Part shown: piece after piece, positions 60,681-64,000 of the stretch
Layout: every line of letters starts with the position of its first letter
How positions within the stretch are numbered: position 1 is the first letter of the stretch
NCBI GenBank assembly: GCA_965237445.1
Contig: OZ250142.1
Span: 2,232,001-2,296,000 of the forward strand
Source: G963668185 sp965237445
GTDB lineage: Bacteria > Chloroflexota > Dehalococcoidia > Lucifugimonadales > G963668185
DNA length: 64,000 bases
Direction of reading: 5' to 3'
Position numbers and translations under genes: made by a program
The notes under the pieces: generated by a model
The model's database searches: none
The model's input: the letters and a program-made list of their open reading frames with translations, nothing else
Told to the model about the DNA's origin: nothing

Positions 60681-60870
60681 CGGAGCCTGATGCAATCGAT
60701 GCAGGCAATGAGGTGTTGTCAATTGTCCGGAACCTTGCGGATGGCTTCACAAGAGTACCCGGCACGTCGCCAGGGGAGTGGGCCACTCCCTTCCACCGCC
60801 TGGCGGCTACGGTTAGGATGTGGGCTGGCTGCGAATCAGCGCCCACTTATGTGACATTACCGGAGGCCTG

Positions 60871-62040
60871 TTGACGGCTACGAAACGCCAGGGCCATGCG
60901 AGAGCCGGCAAAGGGTCTCACCTGGAGTCAGTGCGGGAGGTGCTGCCCCAGGTGGCGGCATTCGCCGAGCAGGCGGAGCGTGACCGCGAGATTCCTACGG
61001 AACTGGCGAATGAGCTAAAGGACCGCGGGCTGTTCCGGCTGTTGATTCCGTGCTCGGTGGGCGGCGCGGAGATCGACTACCTGGACTTCCTCGATGTCGT
61101 GGAGGCGTTCGCCAAGGTGGACGGCAGCGTGGCATGGTGCATCAACCAGAACAATGTGTTCTCCACCAGATCGTCCGTCATGCCGCCCGAACTCGCCCAG
61201 GAGATATGGAGCGACCCTCGCGCCGTGGTCTCGAACGGGCCGCCTCAGTGGACGAACGTAGTGCGCGAAGGGGACGGGTACCGGCTGTCCGGGCGCTGGA
61301 ACTTCAGCAGCGGCGCGCGTCACGCGACGTGGGTCGCGGCGCTGACTCAAGTCAGTGACGGCACTGCAGACGGGAGAGGCGAAGAGGCGCGCACTATGGT
61401 GCTGCCGAAGTCGGAGGCGGAACTCGTTGACAACTGGCAGGTCAACGGTCTACGGGGCACGGGCAGCTTCGGCTTCGAGATACGGGACGCACATGTGCCA
61501 CACGCACGAACGTTCTTGGCCGACGATAAGCCTCGCGAGCCGGGACCGTTGTACGCGATGCCGATGGTGCTGATGTTCGCGTCAGGCTTCTCCACGGTGG
61601 CGCTAGGGATCGCGAGGTCGAGCCTCGACGCGATTATCGAGATGGCCGGGAACAAGACCATACAGGGCAGGAGTCTTCTCAGGGACGACCCCGCTACATG
61701 GCGACAGATCGGCCAGGCGGAAGCGACCTGGAGGTCGGCGCGCGCGTTCCTGCGGCAGAGCGCCGCTGGGGCGTGGCGCGGCACATGCGAAGACGGCGCA
61801 CCAACGCTGGAGCAGCGCATTCGGCTGCGGCTTGCAGGCACGCACGGCATACGTATGGCCGTGCAGGTCGTCGATACTGTCTACAACCTGTTCGGGTCGC
61901 AGGCGATCTTCGAGCGTAACCCGGTCCAGCGCAGGTTCCAGGACGTGCATGTTATCTCGCAGCAGATCCAGGGCAGAATGGACCACTACGAGGCGGCAGG
62001 GCAGTTCTTCCTGGGACTCGATCCTAAGGGGAGCTTCTAA
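60871..62040 (+). CDS. Acyl-CoA dehydrogenase-fold flavin monooxygenase-like protein
   Basis: 389 residues from TTG 60871, just after GGAGG; the frame is open to 60820 but without homology. FRLLIPCSVGGAEIDYLDFLDVVEAFAKVDGSVAWC is the N-terminal helical domain, GPPQWTNVVREGDGYRLSGRWNFSSGARHATWVAA the middle beta domain, and a C-terminal Acyl-CoA_dh_2 helical bundle follows (DTVYNLFGSQAIFERNPVQRRFQDVH). This is the HsaA/HpaB-like hydroxylase group rather than a true fatty acyl-CoA dehydrogenase: the catalytic Glu context is missing. It probably needs a flavin reductase. An LLM monooxygenase lies 1.2 kb on. TTAGGAT near 60812 could be a -10. Confidence 0.8.
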   Translation: MTATKRQGHARAGKGSHLESVREVLPQVAAFAEQAERDREIPTELANELKDRGLFRLLIPCSVGGAEIDYLDFLDVVEAFAKVDGSVAWCINQNNVFSTRSSVMPPELAQEIWSDPRAVVSNGPPQWTNVVREGDGYRLSGRWNFSSGARHATWVAALTQVSDGTADGRGEEARTMVLPKSEAELVDNWQVNGLRGTGSFGFEIRDAHVPHARTFLADDKPREPGPLYAMPMVLMFASGFSTVALGIARSSLDAIIEMAGNKTIQGRSLLRDDPATWRQIGQAEATWRSARAFLRQSAAGAWRGTCEDGAPTLEQRIRLRLAGTHGIRMAVQVVDTVYNLFGSQAIFERNPVQRRFQDVHVISQQIQGRMDHYEAAGQFFLGLDPKGSF

Positions 62041-62226
62041 GGGGCTGCGCCGTTAGAGGGCGCCGCCGACGTTTCCGCACCCAGGCCCAATGTCCCGCCG
62101 CGATACATTGCTCTCCATCTTGCGTGCCTAGCCACGACCGTATGTGCGTGACCAAACGTTGCCGTTGGCTCCGGCGATGTTATGGCAACGCGCCTCTACG
62201 CTGAGGACGGAGAGACGCGAGTTAGA

Positions 62227-63108
62227 TTAAGTGCCGTCGGAGGACTGCCGAGGTTTTGAGCGCGGTCCCTGCGGCTCAGGCTGGAATGGGCCGTCCCTGG
62301 CCTCCAGGAAGCCGCGCAAGCCTCCGGCGGCCTGGGCGTCGTACAGCTTTCGCCGGACCTCGCCGTAGGAGGAGTGCGCGATCGAAGACAGGGCGGAGTT
62401 GACCTTCATGGCGGTTGACAGGCCCATCGCGTCCAGGCCCATCCACGTAACGGCCTTGTTCACGCGCACGGACGCCTCCGGTACCTTGGCGATGCGATGC
62501 GCCAGGCGCATCGTTTCCTCTTCCAGATTGTCCCTTGGGACGACCCTGTTGATGATGCCGATACGCTGCGCTTCCTGGGCGTCCATGTGGTCGCCGGTGA
62601 GCGCCCACTGGTGCGCGTGCTTCCAGTTGGTTAGCGCGGCCAGCAGGAACGTCGTGTTGGACACGTGCCTCACCTCAGGCTGTCCGAACACGGCGTCGTC
62701 GGACGCGATGGTGATGTCGCAGGCCAGGCTGTACCAGAAACCGCCGCCCATGCAGTAGCCGTGGACCATGGCTATGACTGGAACTCCCAGCTTCCAGATG
62801 TGCATCAGGTTGTCAGTGTGGTCCAGGTCGCTCTGCCACCAGTGGCGCAGATAGTCGTCGATTTCCGTGGTCTCCGGAGTCAGGGACGGTCCGCCGCCCT
62901 CTCTCTTCATGTCGTAGCCTGCGCAGAAGGACCGTCCGGCGCCTGCCAGCACAACGGCCCTGATCTCCGGGTTTCTGTCAGCGCTGTCGAGCGCGTCCCG
63001 AAGCTCCAGCACAAGCGGTTCGTTCAGGGCGTTGAGCACCTCCGGACGGTTTAGAGTGATCTTCACCACAGGGCCGTCCTGCTCGTAGAGAATGAATCCG
63101 TATGACAT
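62227..63108 (-). CDS. Enoyl-CoA hydratase/isomerase family protein (crotonase fold)
   Basis: 293 residues from ATG 63108 (GGAGG about 6 bases before); the longer frame to 63438 has no homology. VKITLNRPEVLNALNEPLVLELRDAL, VVLAGAGRSFCAGYDM (first oxyanion-hole loop), and MVHGYCMGGGFWYSLACDITIASDDAVFG (second oxyanion Gly) define the crotonase fold. The usual hydratase Glu pair is not obvious (PEVRHVSN), so it may be a hydrolase, isomerase or lyase of a CoA ester. The C-terminus is extended by about 30 polar residues. Divergent from the LLM monooxygenase gene (167 bases between starts). Confidence 0.85.
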   Translation of the reverse strand: MSYGFILYEQDGPVVKITLNRPEVLNALNEPLVLELRDALDSADRNPEIRAVVLAGAGRSFCAGYDMKREGGGPSLTPETTEIDDYLRHWWQSDLDHTDNLMHIWKLGVPVIAMVHGYCMGGGFWYSLACDITIASDDAVFGQPEVRHVSNTTFLLAALTNWKHAHQWALTGDHMDAQEAQRIGIINRVVPRDNLEEETMRLAHRIAKVPEASVRVNKAVTWMGLDAMGLSTAMKVNSALSSIAHSSYGEVRRKLYDAQAAGGLRGFLEARDGPFQPEPQGPRSKPRQSSDGT

Positions 63109-63275
63109 CTGTTTCCTCCAGTGATGCTGAGTGTGCGGGGACCCGGCAGGGCGGGTCCCAGATTGCGGCCCCATCATATGCGAATTCGAGCATGCCGTTC
63201 CTAGGGTGAACTGCGACAGTGTTAGAATCGGGCAATTCCGGCGCACAGTCGCGCAAGAGAAAGGCATTCTCAAAC

Positions 63276-64000
63276 ATGAAGTTCGGGATTTTCTACGAGC
63301 ACCAGCTTCCGCGCCCCTGGGAAGAGGACAGCGAACACAGGCTCCTGCACGAGGCCTTGGACCAGGTCGAGCTCGCCGACCGGTTGGGCATCGACTATGC
63401 GTGGGAGGTGGAACACCACTTCCTCGAAGAGTACTCACACTCCTCGGCGCCGGAGGTCTTCCTGGCAGCCTGCAGCCAGCGCACGAAGTACATCCGGCTT
63501 GGGCACGGGATCGTGCTCATGCCTCCCGGGTACAACCACCCGGCGCGCGTGGCCGAGCGTATTTCCACGCTGGACATCGTGAGCAACGGGCGCGTGGACT
63601 GGGGCACGGGCGAATCGAACTCACGCAGCGAGCTGGAAGGGTTCGGCGTGAACCCTGATCAGAAGCGGGACATGTGGATCGAGACCGTGCGTGAGACGGC
63701 CAAGATGATGTGCACAAGTCCGTATCCGGGCTACGAGGGCGAGTTCTTTTCGATGCCTCACCGTGACGTGGTGCCCAAGCCGGTGCAGAAGCCGCACCCG
63801 CCGATTTGGGTGGCGTGCTCGAACCGCGATACGATCAGGCTGGCCGGGAGGCTAGGCATTGGCGCGCTTACGTTCGCGTTCATAGACGAGGAGGAGGCGC
63901 GGTACTGGGTCGACGACTACTATACGGCGCTAAAGAACGAGTGCGAGCCGATAGGGCAGGCCGTGAACCCGAACATCGCCATCGTCACGGGGTTCATGTG
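63276..64000 (+). CDS. LLM-class (luciferase-like) flavin-dependent monooxygenase, N-terminal part
   Basis: At least 241 residues, running off the window end. MKFGIFYEHQLPRPW, AWEVEHHFLEEYSHSSAPEVFLAAC, LGHGIVLMPPGYNHPARVAERI, LDIVSNGRVDWGTGESNSRSELEGFG and PKPVQKPHPPIWVACSN form the luciferase-like F420/FMN TIM barrel. It belongs to the SnoaD/limonene-monooxygenase-like group that oxidises hydrophobic or recalcitrant compounds with a reduced flavin. TAGAAT at 63223-63228 may be its -10; a good -35 is not seen. Such monooxygenases are reported to be strongly expanded in SAR202 Chloroflexota. Confidence 0.88.
   Translation, partial: MKFGIFYEHQLPRPWEEDSEHRLLHEALDQVELADRLGIDYAWEVEHHFLEEYSHSSAPEVFLAACSQRTKYIRLGHGIVLMPPGYNHPARVAERISTLDIVSNGRVDWGTGESNSRSELEGFGVNPDQKRDMWIETVRETAKMMCTSPYPGYEGEFFSMPHRDVVPKPVQKPHPPIWVACSNRDTIRLAGRLGIGALTFAFIDEEEARYWVDDYYTALKNECEPIGQAVNPNIAIVTGFM

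Overview
The window looks like bacterial chromosome of a high-GC, aerobic heterotroph. Gene content (clustered sarcosine oxidases, many paralogous flavoenzymes, DUF1501/DUF1800 pairs, an LLM-type flavin monooxygenase, acyl-CoA dehydrogenase-like and enoyl-CoA hydratase genes, a scatter of toxin-antitoxin loci) suggests a Chloroflexota lineage of the SAR202/Dehalococcoidia type. This is inference: there is no rRNA or ribosomal protein gene to confirm it. There is no CRISPR array and no recognisable classical transcription factor outside the toxin-antitoxin loci.

Layout. 1-7.5 kb: end of a zinc alcohol dehydrogenase, then a forward operon of a glutamine-synthetase-like ligase and a sarcosine-oxidase-like complex (D, A, G/GcvT, B) whose alpha subunit carries ligands for two [2Fe-2S] clusters. 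7.6-9.1 kb: an unrecognised two-gene unit (coiled-coil membrane protein plus a possible PD-(D/E)XK-like protein), followed by roughly 100-bp degenerate repeats. 9.7-17.4 kb: a reverse block with a pentapeptide-repeat lipoprotein, a GcvT-like protein, an NHL propeller, two DUF1800 copies, a truncated NHL copy and DUF1501; the NHL/DUF1800 pair has been tandemly duplicated. 17.5-18.4 kb: decayed toxin-antitoxin genes. 18.5-23 kb: an ABC-2 exporter (ATPase frameshifted in the P-loop), a FAD oxidase and an ornithine-cyclodeaminase-family gene. 23.4-31.3 kb: a flippase/phosphodiesterase/glycosyltransferase fusion, an iron-uptake pair (Fea1-like lipoprotein, FutA/FbpA-like lipoprotein) and membrane proteins. 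31.3-37.8 kb: two abutting FAD oxidases, a MazEF-type locus with a clear promoter/operator, an epimerase, an orphan antitoxin, an SDR and a methyltransferase. 37.8-39 kb: a MITE-like element, tRNA-Leu(GAG) and tRNA-Cys(GCA), and a repeat-rich gap. 39-48.3 kb: cupin, small genes and a classical soxBDAG operon continuing into a methyltransferase and two PuuE-like deacetylases. 48.3-54.5 kb: three homocysteine-methyltransferase paralogues and a serine hydrolase, divergent from a D-aminoacylase-like gene. 54.5-57.5 kb: non-coding, repeat-rich DNA holding one insertion sequence. 57.5-64 kb: a sortilin-type propeller protein, an acyl-CoA dehydrogenase-like monooxygenase, an enoyl-CoA hydratase and the start of an LLM flavin monooxygenase.

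How it fits together (inference): the main theme is stripping N-methyl groups, amides and amines from small organic nitrogen compounds. Two sarcosine-oxidase-type complexes, five GcvT-fold domains, five DAO-family flavoproteins, three homocysteine methyltransferases, two allantoinase-like deacetylases and a D-aminoacylase would feed C1 units to folate or methionine and release ammonia. Evolutionary noise is also heavy: tandem duplications, paralogue pairs, at least four frameshifted or stop-interrupted genes, and small dispersed repeats.
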